The position numbers and the translations under genes are program-made. DNA of 64,000 bases from JAVDCA01 sp963819385 (GTDB lineage: Bacteria > Pseudomonadota > Alphaproteobacteria > Rhizobiales > Xanthobacteraceae): positions 2,294,001 through 2,358,000 of the forward strand of contig CAWFVV010000006.1 of assembly GCA_963819385.1 (NCBI GenBank), read 5' to 3'. Numbering within the stretch: position 1 is the first letter of the stretch; every line of letters starts with the position of its first letter. Positions 35,876 through 44,348 of the stretch are shown here, in pieces. The notes beneath the pieces are model-generated. The model had not been told where the DNA came from. It saw only the letters and a program-made list of their open reading frames with translations, and ran no database searches.

Positions 35876-36664
35876 CTAGAGCGTCATCGAGCCGCCGCCG
35901 TCGACATACCAGGCGGTGCCGACCACATAGCTCGATCGCTCCGAGGCCATGAAGGCGACGACGCCGGCGACCTCGTCGGGGCGGCCCATGCGGCCGACCG
36001 GGAGCTTCGACATGCGCTGCTGGCGCACCTCGGCCTCGGTCTGGCCGGTCACGTTCGCCCATTCGCGCATCGTGTCGTCCTGCCGCTCGGTGCCAATGAT
36101 GTAGGGCACGACCGCGTTGATCAGGATCTGGTCCTTGGCGAGCTCGACGGCGAGCGCCTTGGTGAGGTTGAGCATGGCGGAATTGTTCAGCGCTGCCGGC
36201 ACGACCTGGAAATGCGGCTGGCGCCCGGCGAGCCCCGAGATGTTGATGATGCGGCCCCACTTGCGCCGGCGCATGTGCGGAACGGCGTGGCGGATGCAGC
36301 GCGCGGCCGGATTGAACTTCTCCTCGAGGAGATTGCCCACGTGCGCGTCGTCCATCTTGAAGAAGTCCTGCGGAATGACGGTTGCGGCCGAGTTCACCAG
36401 GATGTCGATGCGCCCGTAGCGCTCGATCACCTGCGCGGTCATCGCCGCGATCGCGGCGTCGTCGGCGAGGTCCGTCGGAATGCCGAGGACCCGATCGGGG
36501 CGGGATTTGCCGAGCTCGCGGACGGCGGCAGCGTTGACCTCGGGATTCTTGCTGACGATGACGACCACCGCGCCCTCCGCCAGCAGCTCGGCGGCGCACG
36601 CCTTGCCGATGCCGCGGCTTCCGCCGGTGACGATCGCAACCCTGTCCTTGAGCCCGAGATCCAA
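35876..36664 (-). CDS. SDR-family protein lacking the YxxxK catalytic pair
   Basis: 262 residues with the Rossmann start VAIVTGGSRGIGKACA (TGxxxGIG), IPTDLADD, the LVNSAA motif in place of NNAG, and Ser143 in INISG. The usual Tyr and Lys are absent: the aligned region PAALNNSAMLNLTKALA has Ala157 and Asn161 in their places. The C-terminus is standard (VVGTAWYVDGG). It binds NAD(P) by inference but may not be a classical dehydrogenase; the NNSAMLN variant may mark a subfamily. It converges with the GFA gene and has no operon partner. Confidence 0.85.
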   Translation of the reverse strand: MDLGLKDRVAIVTGGSRGIGKACAAELLAEGAVVVIVSKNPEVNAAAVRELGKSRPDRVLGIPTDLADDAAIAAMTAQVIERYGRIDILVNSAATVIPQDFFKMDDAHVGNLLEEKFNPAARCIRHAVPHMRRRKWGRIINISGLAGRQPHFQVVPAALNNSAMLNLTKALAVELAKDQILINAVVPYIIGTERQDDTMREWANVTGQTEAEVRQQRMSKLPVGRMGRPDEVAGVVAFMASERSSYVVGTAWYVDGGGSMTL

Positions 36665-36883
36665 GTCATCCTCCTGCGACGAACGTCACCCGCATGCGCG
36701 CCTTGGACCGGCACGGTCACCATGGCGAGTGGCGTTTCTGCCTCACCTGCCGGGTCGAGCGCAACGAGAACATCTTTGCGGACGCGCGACGTGCATGAGG
36801 GCTATGTGCCGGACGAAATGGCGCGTACGATGCCTGATCTGAGCGAGGGTTCAGCACGAAACGAAACAAAAGAGGCCGGGCCC

Positions 36884-37132
36884 ATGATGAAGCGCGAAAA
36901 ATTCACCATCGCGGACATCTATGTGCCGGTGAAGCGCCGCGCCGCGCTCAAACCCGCGGTCGTCCAGGAGATCGCGCAAAGCATCATGGAAAGCGGGCAA
37001 CAGAGCCCGATCCTGGTTCGCCGCGACGGCGACCGTTACGTGCTGGTCGAAGGCCTGCATCGGCTGGAAGCCTGCAAGGCGCTGGGCGAGAAAACGATCA
37101 TCGGCTACCTGGTGCAGGCCACCAAGCATTAG
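36884..37132 (+). CDS. Small ParB-N/sulfiredoxin-like domain protein
   Basis: 82 residues. From ADIYVPVKRRAALKPAVVQEIAQSIMESGQQSPILVRRDGDRYVLVEGLHRLEACKALGE the sequence is a complete ParB N-terminal (ParB nuclease-like) domain with the GLHRLEA (GxHR) motif. It has no helix-turn-helix, so it is not a partition ParB. Stand-alone domains of this kind bind nucleotides, but the role is unknown. The ATG at 36884 or 36887 follows AGAGGCC. Confidence 0.8.
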   Translation: MMKREKFTIADIYVPVKRRAALKPAVVQEIAQSIMESGQQSPILVRRDGDRYVLVEGLHRLEACKALGEKTIIGYLVQATKH

Positions 37133-37222
37133 CCGGCGTCAGGGCGACCGGATAACATTGCGCATATTTCGGTTGGCGCGCTCGCTACAATTCGTTGAGC
37201 GCATGCCCCACGCTCTCCGGCC

Positions 37223-37387
37223 TCATTCCATCACGATATGAGCATCACGAATGATGCGTCCGTAGTCGTCGTACTGTTTGCGAAGAAGCGATGCGAAATC
37301 CGGGCCGCATCGGCGGCCCGGCGAGAAGCCTTGCGCGGCGAGCTTGGACTTCAGCTCGGGAACCTGCAGAGCGTCAGCGAACAACTT
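37223..37387 (-). pseudogene. C-terminal remnant of a TctC/Bug-type binding protein
   Basis: The minus strand directly downstream of the HxlR gene reads FADALQVPELKSKLAAQGFSP, then CGPDFASLLRKQYDDYGRII, RDAHIVME and a stop at 37223-37225. This is the typical last roughly 54 residues of a Bug protein (LxDPxVKxxLAAQGFxP...DYGRIIRDAN). No start or upstream domain remains; the HxlR gene abuts it. It is a decay product of a fifth TctC copy in this window. Confidence 0.78.
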
Positions 37388-38089
37388 TCAGCTCGCGATT
37401 CGCTGCTTTTCCCTTGCGAACGGACTGAGACCCAGCCACCCGTGAATCGAGCGCGTCATCGCCCTGTCGCCCGTCAACGCGATGTTGCCGGCGTCGATCT
37501 CGGCCTTGAGGGTCGCGTGCCCCATCCAGACGGCGGTCATGCTGTGCAGCGTGCTGGTCACGTAAAGATCGACGTCGAAACCGGGATCGACACTGCACAG
37601 ATCAACATCCCTGCCGTCGATCACGAGCCACCACCTGTTTCGGTCGGGGCTGAGCTCGGGATAGATGAATTGCACCGTGCATTTGTGGTCGGGCACCGAG
37701 GTAGGCGCGATGTTCCGGCGCATATCCCACATCAGGAGCGACGGGTCGAGATTCTTGAGCGAGATCGAAGAGTCGACCCACCGCTGACCCCAGGTGCCGA
37801 GCGACATGATCACGTCGCGCAAATCCTCGCCGGCGGCGGTGAGCCGATACTCACCCAACTCGCCGGTTGCGCGTGTCGCAACCACGCCCGCTTCCTCGAG
37901 CTCCTTGAGCCGCTTCGACAGCAGTGTCGGCGACATCCGCGGCACGCCGCGCCGCAGATCGTTGAACCGGGTCGAGCCGCTGAGCAGCTCGCGCAGCAAG
38001 AGCGGCGTCCATTTCGAACAGACGATTTCGGCCGCCATGGCGACCGGGCAGAACTGCCCATAGCCCTCTGGTTCGGTTTGATTGCGCAT
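37388..38089 (-). CDS. HxlR-family transcriptional regulator with SCP2-like C-terminus
   Basis: 233 residues. The N-terminal HxlR winged helix (about 10-105) opens YGQFCPVAMAAEIVCSKWTPLLLRELLSGSTRFNDLRRGVPRMSPTLLSKRLKELEEAGVV, with the conserved Cys of the family (FCPV). The C-terminal part (about 115-230, HKCTVQFIYPELS, then VDLYVTSTLHSMTAVWMGHATL) resembles the sterol-carrier SCP2 fold seen fused to HxlR in some regulators. AAAGGA upstream of 38089 fixes the start. It is divergent from a DUF1330 gene 270 bases away, which it may control (inference). Confidence 0.88.
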   Translation of the reverse strand: MRNQTEPEGYGQFCPVAMAAEIVCSKWTPLLLRELLSGSTRFNDLRRGVPRMSPTLLSKRLKELEEAGVVATRATGELGEYRLTAAGEDLRDVIMSLGTWGQRWVDSSISLKNLDPSLLMWDMRRNIAPTSVPDHKCTVQFIYPELSPDRNRWWLVIDGRDVDLCSVDPGFDVDLYVTSTLHSMTAVWMGHATLKAEIDAGNIALTGDRAMTRSIHGWLGLSPFAREKQRIAS

Positions 38090-38359
38090 TGACGGTTCCT
38101 TTGGATGCGGAATGTCTCTGCTACTGACGTAGTACCGACAGGCAACGGCCGATAGTACAGAAAGTGTATCGATCATCCGCCAGCCGCCCATCGCTCGCTG
38201 GAAATCGCGAGCGATCATAAGGCGATACACCGCGGCGCCGGGCGCCCTGAGGAACTCCGTCCAGTTCCTGGACTGGAGGCTCCGGCGTTCTCCTGCGAGG
38301 TTGCGGTCACGCCACGGGTTCGTCCCGTGCCGAACAAGCAACCACAGGAGATGAAGACA

Positions 38360-38689
38360 ATGTCGGTTTACCTCATCGCAGACATCAAAGTGACGGATGG
38401 CAAATGGATCCCGGCCTACGCGGCCTCGGTGCACGACCTCGTGCACAAGCACGGCGGCAAGTATCTTGCGCGCAGCGGCAACGTGAAGACGCTGGAAGGC
38501 AAGCCGCTCGATACGACCCTGATCGCGCTTTTGGAGTTTCCGTCGGAGGAAGCCGTCAAGGCCTTCGCCACCGACCCCCAATACGCGCCCTACGCCACGG
38601 CCCGTCAGGACGGCAGTGAAAGCCGCTTCCAGCTGATCGACGATACCGACGTGGCAGGAACGATCTCGTATTTGCGGAAAGCAAGCTGA
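38360..38689 (+). CDS. DUF1330 protein
   Basis: 109 residues, MSVYLIADIKVTDGKWIPAYAASVHDLVHKHGGKYLARSGNVKTLEG, then LIALLEFPSEEAVKAFATDPQYAPYATARQDGSESRFQLIDD. This is the DUF1330 ferredoxin-like dimeric alpha/beta-barrel family; function unknown. The start at 38360 has GGAG nine bases upstream; an ATG at 38351 is too close to that site. It is divergent from the HxlR regulator, a common arrangement for a regulator and its target. Confidence 0.85.
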   Translation: MSVYLIADIKVTDGKWIPAYAASVHDLVHKHGGKYLARSGNVKTLEGKPLDTTLIALLEFPSEEAVKAFATDPQYAPYATARQDGSESRFQLIDDTDVAGTISYLRKAS

Positions 38690-38739
38690 AAAGGGCGCGG
38701 CACGTCAGCTGCAGGATGTGCCGCGCTCATATCGATGAC

Positions 38740-38945
38740 CGCTCCCTCTCCCCGCAACCGAACTCGGGGCTGCCCGAGTTCGGCACTATTGGTTGGCCGA
38801 AGTCGGATAAATCCGACTTCGGCTGGAGAGCCGGAGAGGGGAAGCTGCTTGCTCATGCGCCCGGAGCTTCCCCCTCCCCACCCTCCCCCGCAAGCGGTGG
38901 AGGGAGAGCGGGCGCTGGAGCGGGGAGAGGGAGAGCGGGCGCTGT
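38740..38945. repeat. Nested palindromic repeats in a CCCTCTCCCCGC element
   Basis: An outer CTCCCTCTCCCCGCAA / GAGAGGGGAAG type element contains two inner hairpins. One is CCGAACTCGGG-GCTG-CCCGAGTTCGG (from about 38757). The other is a perfect stem GCCGAAGTCGGAT-AA-ATCCGACTTCGGC (about 38797-38824). A sister of the second is at 56185-56212. The element lies between DUF1330 and TctC genes, and no gene is present. Confidence 0.75.
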
Positions 38946-38950
38946 GCCAA

Positions 38951-39934
38951 TCAGGTTTTAACCCCCGCTGCCCGCGCGACGTCGGACCAGCGCTTGATCT
39001 CGCTCTTCAAGTAAGTCGCGAACTTGTCGGGGGTGTTGCCGATCGGGTCGAAGCCCTGCTTGCTCAGCGTGTCGACGGCTGCGGGCGCGCGCATCGCCTT
39101 GTCGGCGGCGCCGGCGACCTTGTCGATCGCGGCCTGCGGCGTGCCGGCGGGCGCCAGGATGCCGAACCACAGGCTGGTGTCGAAGTCCGGCATGCCGGCT
39201 TCGGCCATGGAGGGAACGTCGGGCAGCGCCTTGGCACGTTGCTCCGCGGCGGTCGCGAGCGCCGTGACCTTGCCGGCCGCGATCTGGCCGATCACGGTCG
39301 AGGCGGGCGAGAAGAAGATCGCGACGCGGCCGGCGATGAGGTCGTTCACGGCCTGCGGGCTGCCCGGATAGGGCACGTGCACGAGCTTGATGCCGGCGCG
39401 CTGGGCAAACAGCACGCCCGCGAAGTGCGGCAGGCTGCCCACGCCGACATTGGCGCAGAGGACCTCGTCGGGCTTGGCTTTCGCGAGCGCGATCACCTCG
39501 GCAACGCTGCGCAGCTTCGATTGCGGGCTCGCGACCAGGACCACCGCCCCGCTCGCGAGCAGCGACACCGGCGCGAAGTCGCGCGGCAGGTCGAACGTCG
39601 GATCGGGCTTCATCGCCTGGGCGGTGACGAGCGACGTCGTCGCGACGAACATCGTGTAGCCGTCCTTGGCGGCGCGCGCGACGTATCCGGCGGCGAGCGC
39701 CGAGCTCGCGCCCGGCCGGTCCTCGACGATGACCTGCTGGCCGAGCATGTCGGCGGCGCCGGACGCGAAGACGCGCGCCGTGATGTCGGTCGCGGTGCCG
39801 GGCGTGAAGCCGACGATGAGGCGGATCGGGCGCGACGGCCAGGCGTCCTGCGCCCGCGCCAGATGCGGCAGCGACGTGAATGCCGCGGCGGCGGCGCTCA
39901 CCTGCAGGAATTCGCGACGCGATCGTCTACCCAT
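38951..39934 (-). CDS. Tripartite tricarboxylate transporter substrate-binding protein (Bug/TctC family)
   Basis: 327 residues. The twin-arginine signal MGRRSRREFLQVSAAAAAF is cleaved near ARAQD. The mature part begins WPSRPIRLIVGFTPGTATDITARV. It carries VIVEDRPGASSALAAGYVARAAKDGYTMFVAT and VGVGSLPHFAGVLF with HVPYPGSPQAVNDLIAGR. An orphan Bug protein; the ligand is probably a carboxylate, not identifiable from sequence. GGGGGA lies before the start. Confidence 0.93.
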   Translation of the reverse strand: MGRRSRREFLQVSAAAAAFTSLPHLARAQDAWPSRPIRLIVGFTPGTATDITARVFASGAADMLGQQVIVEDRPGASSALAAGYVARAAKDGYTMFVATTSLVTAQAMKPDPTFDLPRDFAPVSLLASGAVVLVASPQSKLRSVAEVIALAKAKPDEVLCANVGVGSLPHFAGVLFAQRAGIKLVHVPYPGSPQAVNDLIAGRVAIFFSPASTVIGQIAAGKVTALATAAEQRAKALPDVPSMAEAGMPDFDTSLWFGILAPAGTPQAAIDKVAGAADKAMRAPAAVDTLSKQGFDPIGNTPDKFATYLKSEIKRWSDVARAAGVKT

Positions 39935-40039
39935 GTGCGCATCCCCCGAATGGCTCACTGACCGGGGAAGCGTAACACACAGGCGGAGCGGCAACAGAGC
40001 GACGTCGCGCGCGTCATATCGCAGCGGCCGACGGCCGGG

Positions 40040-41641
40040 CTATTCGGGAAGCCCGGCCTTGCGCAGCCCTTCGACATAGAGGGCGCGGTCGCCGGCGCGC
40101 TGGATCGGCGGCAGGACCTCGTCGAGCGTCGAGACGCGGAGCGCGGGATCGAGCTCGCGGATGCGCGTCATCGCGGCGTGCGCCATGTCGAGCTGTCCGG
40201 CGAGCGCATGACTCGCGGCCGCGACGCGCAGCGGCGCCATATAGTTGGGATGATGGTGCTGGCTGCGGACGGCCCAGGCGGCCGCCTCCTCGTAGCGCGC
40301 GGCAAGCAGATGCGCGAGCGCCGTGGAAAACTGCCAGGCGAACAGACGAGGATCGAGCGGGCTCAGGCGCATCGCGACAGCGGCGTGCGCGATGCCGGTG
40401 TCGTATTCGCCGAGGCAGGCCTTCACCCATCCGCTCGCGCCCCACGCATTGGCGAGGTTGGCGTTCAAGCCGAGCGCCGCGTCGACGAAGGCCGCGCCGG
40501 CCCTGACGTCCCCGCCGACATAGGCGAGCGCGTATCCGCCGTTCGACAGCGCCGCGGCGTCGTCGCGCCCGAGCTCGACCGCGCGCCGCGCCAGGCGGAT
40601 CGCCTCCGCGATCTCGCTCGCGCGGTCGGCCATCCAGCCGTTCGCCTTGCGCAGGACGTAGAGCTGGGCGGCGCGCCCGAACGGCGCGACGAAATGCTCG
40701 TCGCGCGCGATGGCGCGGCGGAAGAGATCGAGCGCCTCCTCGGTCGCGGCGCGGCTCACCTGTGAGCTCACCGCAATGCCGCGCAGATAGCAGTCGTAGG
40801 CGTCGAGGCTCTCGGTCGGCTTGCGTTTGACGCGATCGACCTCCGCCTGCTCCAGCGTCGGCGCGATGGCGCCCACGGCGCGCGAGGTCACCTGGTCCTG
40901 CAGCTCGAAGATATCCTCGAGCGTGCCGTCGAACCGGTCGGCCCACAGGTGCGCACCCGTCGCCGCATCGATGAGCTGGCCGGTGACGCGCACGCGGTTC
41001 CCGGTCTTGCGCACGCTGCCTTCGAGCACGTAGCGGACACCGAGCTCCTTGCTCACCCCTTTGATGTCGACGGCCCGCCCCTTGTAGGCGAAGCTCGAGT
41101 TGCGGGCGATGACGAACAGGTCGCGGAAGCGCGACAGCGCCGTGATGATCTCCTCGACCACACCGTCTGCGAAGTATTCCTGCTCGGGATCGCCGCTCAT
41201 GTTCTGGAACGGCAGCACCGCGATCGACGGTTTGTCCGGAAGGGGTGGACCGTTGCGGGCATCATCGCTTGCGGCCGGATCGCCGCGCTCCTGCACGGCG
41301 CCGACGAAACGCAAGCCCTTGCGCAGGATGGTGCGGATGAGCCGCTGCTGGTCGCCATTGTCGCCGATCGCGGTCCGCGCGGCGTTGATCCGGCTCGCCA
41401 GCGTCGCCTCGGAGACGATGCGTCCATTCCACACGGCCGCCAGCAAGTCGTCGCGGGTGACCACGTGGTCCCGGTGGCGCACGAGGTGCTCGAGCAGGTC
41501 GAACACCTGAGGCTCGACGGCGCGCAGTTCGACGCCCCGGCGCAGCTCCCGCCGGCCGGTGTCCAGGATGAAATTATCGAAACAAAACAGCACGTGGTCG
41601 CTTTCCGGCGCGGCCGCCCGGCACCATGATAGCAAAATCAA
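40040..41641 (-). CDS. Winged-helix regulator with FlgO-like and TPR domains
   Basis: 533 residues. The N-terminal OmpR-type winged helix (about 15-115) includes VEPQVFDLLEHLVRHRDHVVTRDDLLAAVWNGRIVSEATLASRINAARTAIGDNG and RTILRKGLRFVG. A FlgO/adenylate-cyclase-associated domain follows (about 138-270: KPSIAVLPFQNMSGDPEQEYFADGVVEEIITALSRF, then YVLEGSVRKTGNRVRVTGQLID). The last half is TPR-like helices. No transmembrane helix is evident, so it is cytoplasmic. It shares its layout with 57104-58960. The first few residues may be over-extended; a GTG just before LFCFDNF is an option. Divergent from the TctC gene at 41768. Confidence 0.87.
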   Translation of the reverse strand: MILLSWCRAAAPESDHVLFCFDNFILDTGRRELRRGVELRAVEPQVFDLLEHLVRHRDHVVTRDDLLAAVWNGRIVSEATLASRINAARTAIGDNGDQQRLIRTILRKGLRFVGAVQERGDPAASDDARNGPPLPDKPSIAVLPFQNMSGDPEQEYFADGVVEEIITALSRFRDLFVIARNSSFAYKGRAVDIKGVSKELGVRYVLEGSVRKTGNRVRVTGQLIDAATGAHLWADRFDGTLEDIFELQDQVTSRAVGAIAPTLEQAEVDRVKRKPTESLDAYDCYLRGIAVSSQVSRAATEEALDLFRRAIARDEHFVAPFGRAAQLYVLRKANGWMADRASEIAEAIRLARRAVELGRDDAAALSNGGYALAYVGGDVRAGAAFVDAALGLNANLANAWGASGWVKACLGEYDTGIAHAAVAMRLSPLDPRLFAWQFSTALAHLLAARYEEAAAWAVRSQHHHPNYMAPLRVAAASHALAGQLDMAHAAMTRIRELDPALRVSTLDEVLPPIQRAGDRALYVEGLRKAGLPE

Positions 41642-41767
41642 TCCCGCCTGAATGCAAATCCAAGCCGCCTGAAGGTGCCCTCAAGGCGAACGGGCCGGGC
41701 CCGTGCCATCGGTCGATGGCCTTGGTCGTCGAGGCAACGACAACCGGGTGCTCCATAGGAGGGTCGC

Positions 41768-42746
41768 GTGAACAAGCTGCTGTTGGCCATCGCGATGGCA
41801 GGAATTGGGTTCGGGCTGCTGCACGGGAGCGACCCGGCCTACGCCGAGGAGTGGCCGGCGCGGCCCGTGCGGGCGATCATTCCGTTCAGCGCCGGCAGCG
41901 CCGTCGACATCGTGCCGCGCCTGATCTTCCAAGCGCTGTCGCGCAAGCTCGGCCAGCCGGTCATCGTCGAGAATCGAACCGGCGCCGGCGGCACGATCGG
42001 AGCCGGTACGGTCGCCAGGGCGACTCCCGACGGCTACACGCTGCTGGTCAACTCCTCGTCGCACACGGTGATCCCGTCGCTCTATCCGGACATATCCTAC
42101 GACACGCTGCGCGACTTCACCGCCGTGATGCCGCTCGGCAACCTGCCCACCGTGCTGGTGGTCGCGCCGTCGCGCGGGTTCAAGACGCTGCGCGACCTGA
42201 TCGACGCCGCCAAGGCCAAGCCCGGCGCGATCAGCTATGCGTCCGCCGGGATCGGCAGCGCGACCCACTTTGCGGCCGAACGACTGCGGCTGAGCGCGGG
42301 CTTCGAGGGCGTGCACGTGCCGTTCCGCGGCGCGCCGGAGGCTTATCGCGAGGTGATCGCCGGACGGGTCGATTTCTCTTACGGCGTGACCGCGTCGGCG
42401 CTCCCGCTCATCCGGGACGGCAAGCTCGTGGCGCTCGCGGTCAGCACGCGAACGCGCGCCGCGGCGCTGCCCGACATGCCGACCACGCTCGAGCTCGGGT
42501 TTGCGGACTCGGACTACACATTCTGGATCGGCATGTTCGCACCCCGGCAGACGCCACATGACGTCGTCGAGACGCTGCGCCGCGAGACCGCGGCGACGCT
42601 GCACGATGCCGACATGCGCGCGAAGCTCGCCAAGATCGGTGTCGACCCGATGGACATGAGTTCCTGCGGCGTTCGACGCGCTCATCAAGGCGGAGATCGC
42701 GACGAACGCAGTCGTGGTCAAAGCCGCCAATATGAGGCCGGAGTGA
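41768..42746 (+). pseudogene. Tripartite tricarboxylate binding protein (Bug/TctC), frameshifted near its 3' end
   Basis: A GTG start with AGGAGGGTCGC upstream gives a signal peptide (MNKLLLAIAMAGIGFGLL), the Bug opening WPARPVRAIIPFSAGSAVDIV, and VIVENRTGAGGTIGAGTVARATPDGYTLLVNSS. Everything is intact to VDPMDMS (42657). One extra T at 42661-42662 then shifts the frame. Deleting it gives the normal ending SPAAFDALIKAEIATNAVVV, KAANMRPE and TGA at 42744-42746. Without the fix the frame runs on for 400 more junk codons across the next gene. Only the last roughly 30 residues are affected, so this could be a sequencing error. Confidence 0.85.
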
Positions 42747-42853
42747 CGGCCGCGCCTGCGCGGAAGCAATGGCCGGTCGCGGGCCGATTATCATCCGCGG
42801 CTCGCCGCAATGGCGGTTGGACAACTTGGCGCGCATCCTGTCGCAGCAGCGGC

Positions 42854-42922
42854 GTAGCCCGGATGAGCGCAGCGATATCCGGGGACGAAATTCCCGGATA
42901 TCGCCGCGTTCATCCGGGCTAC
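42854..42922. repeat. GTAGCCCGGATGAGCG palindromic repeat
   Basis: A 69-base imperfect palindrome: GTAGCCCGGATGAGCGCAG, GATATCCGGG, then CCCGGATATCG and CATCCGGGCTAC. It lies 38 bases before the SDR start, in its leader. This is a familiar intergenic repeat type in Rhizobiales. Confidence 0.85.
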
Positions 42923-42959
42923 ACTACGGGCTTGGCGGATCGACAGGGAGAGAACACCG

Positions 42960-43730
42960 ATGCCAGGTCTCCTGCACGACCACATCGCGGCGATCACCGG
43001 GGCGGGCTCCGGGATCGGCCGCGCGATCGCGCTCGGGTTCGCCCGCGAGGGCGCCCATGTCGTGGCGCTCGACATCAATGGCGAGGCGGCGGCCAAGACG
43101 GCCGCCGACATCGGCACCGCCGGCGGCCAGGCGAAAGCTTTCACGCTCGACGTCACCGATCGCGCGGCCTGCCGCGCGGCCGCGGCGGAGGTCGAGACGA
43201 GCGTCGGCGCGGTCTCGATCCTGGTCAACGACGCGGGCATCAACCGGCGCAACGCCTTTGCAGGCGACGCCGACGCCATCGTCAAGGACTGGCAGGACAT
43301 CATGGCCGTGAATCTCAACGGCGTGTTCAACGTGACGCACGCCTTCCTCGGCCAGCTGCGCGCGCACAAGGGGCGCGTCATCAACATCGCGTCGATCCAG
43401 TCCTTCGTGCATGTGCGCACGCCGAACTCGGTCGCCTATACGTCGGCGAAGCACGGCGTGCTCGGCTTCACCCGCGCGCTCGCGGCGGAGCTCGGCAAGG
43501 ATGGCGTCCGCGTCAACGCGATCGGCCCCGGCTTCATCGAGACGCCGCTCAACGAGCGCGTGCGCGCCACCAATCCGGAGCTGGTGAAGACGTTTCTCGA
43601 CCACACGCCGCTCGGCCGCGCCGGCAAGGCGGAGGACATCGTCGGGCCGGCGCTGTTCCTGGCGTCGGATATGTCGGGCTACGTGACGGGGTCGATCGTG
43701 ATGGCGGACGGCGGATACCGGGCGATCTAG
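42960..43730 (+). CDS. SDR-family oxidoreductase
   Basis: 256 residues, a complete classical SDR. The NAD(P) site is AAITGAGSGIGRAIA (TGxxxGIG). DVTDR follows, then LVNDAGINRR (NNAG variant), the catalytic Ser in INIASIQS, and YTSAK with Tyr and Lys, followed by GVLGFTRALAAELGKDGVRVNAIGPGFIETPL. The end VTGSIVMADGG is typical. AGGGAGAG before the ATG fixes the start. The substrate is unknown; the order TctC binding protein then SDR in the same direction suggests use of an imported hydroxy- or keto-acid (inference). Confidence 0.93.
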   Translation: MPGLLHDHIAAITGAGSGIGRAIALGFAREGAHVVALDINGEAAAKTAADIGTAGGQAKAFTLDVTDRAACRAAAAEVETSVGAVSILVNDAGINRRNAFAGDADAIVKDWQDIMAVNLNGVFNVTHAFLGQLRAHKGRVINIASIQSFVHVRTPNSVAYTSAKHGVLGFTRALAAELGKDGVRVNAIGPGFIETPLNERVRATNPELVKTFLDHTPLGRAGKAEDIVGPALFLASDMSGYVTGSIVMADGGYRAI

Positions 43731-43834
43731 CGCATATCCCGGCGAAGTGGACGCCGGTTCGCCGACAAGGATATGCGCAAATCAAGGAGGTTAGAGCATG
43801 TTCCGATTCCGCAGGAACGGGACATGATCTAACC
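43730..43834. repeat. Composite palindromic repeat
   Basis: Two inverted repeats in tandem. GCGCATATCC / GGATATGCGC (43730-43739 and 43769-43778) encloses GGCGAA...TTCGCC. It is followed by GGTTAGAGCATGTTCCG / CGGGACATGATCTAACC (43789-43834, 15 of 17 pairs). It begins at the SDR stop codon. It matches a mosaic repeat type found widely in Rhizobiales and may double as a terminator. Confidence 0.8.
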
Positions 43835-43856
43835 GCCGTTCGCCGGACGGGGCGGC

Positions 43857-44018
43857 TCAGCGCCCGCGGACGAGGGCGAAGCGCATCGCGCGGCGCGCGG
43901 TGCCGCGGGCGAGCGAGCGCACGCCGGCCGAGATCATCATCGCGATGCCGATCGAGTTCATCAGCAGGGCCGGGACCACGACGGCCAGGACGACGGTGAT
44001 GATCTGATCGTGCGACAT
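43857..44018 (-). CDS. 53-residue membrane protein
   Basis: A short ORF, MSHDQIITVVLAVVVPALLM then NSIGIAMMISAGVRSLARGT, ending RFALVRGR. GGAGAG lies seven bases before the ATG. One or two hydrophobic segments (residues about 6-32) and an Arg-rich tail (predicted cytoplasmic) suggest a small single-pass inner-membrane protein. It has no recognisable family. It lies between a composite repeat and the autotransporter leader, on the opposite strand to both neighbours. Confidence 0.55.
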   Translation of the reverse strand: MSHDQIITVVLAVVVPALLMNSIGIAMMISAGVRSLARGTARRAMRFALVRGR

Positions 44019-44348
44019 GGGGCTCTCCAACGCTTTGCGCTTTTCTGGCTCTTCGCGTCTTGCAGAGCGTGCATAACAGGCTGTGGCGTCAGCGGAAATT
44101 CCGGTTGACCACTTAAGTGGTCTTCCCGATCACGGCGCTTACGGAGCGTTAAGGATTGGGGCGGAGGGCGTCGCCGAGGAGAGCGCGGAACCGCGGTCGG
44201 CGGGGCATGGGTACCGTCGGCGACCGGCTCTCATGTTGGCCCGACCGAGCGTTGCGCCGACGTCACACCCGAAGGGAAACAGCGCGACGGGTCTTGTCCG
44301 CGGAGGCGGCAGCTTGCAGGTTGCAAATTGGGGGGGCGGGCGCGACTC

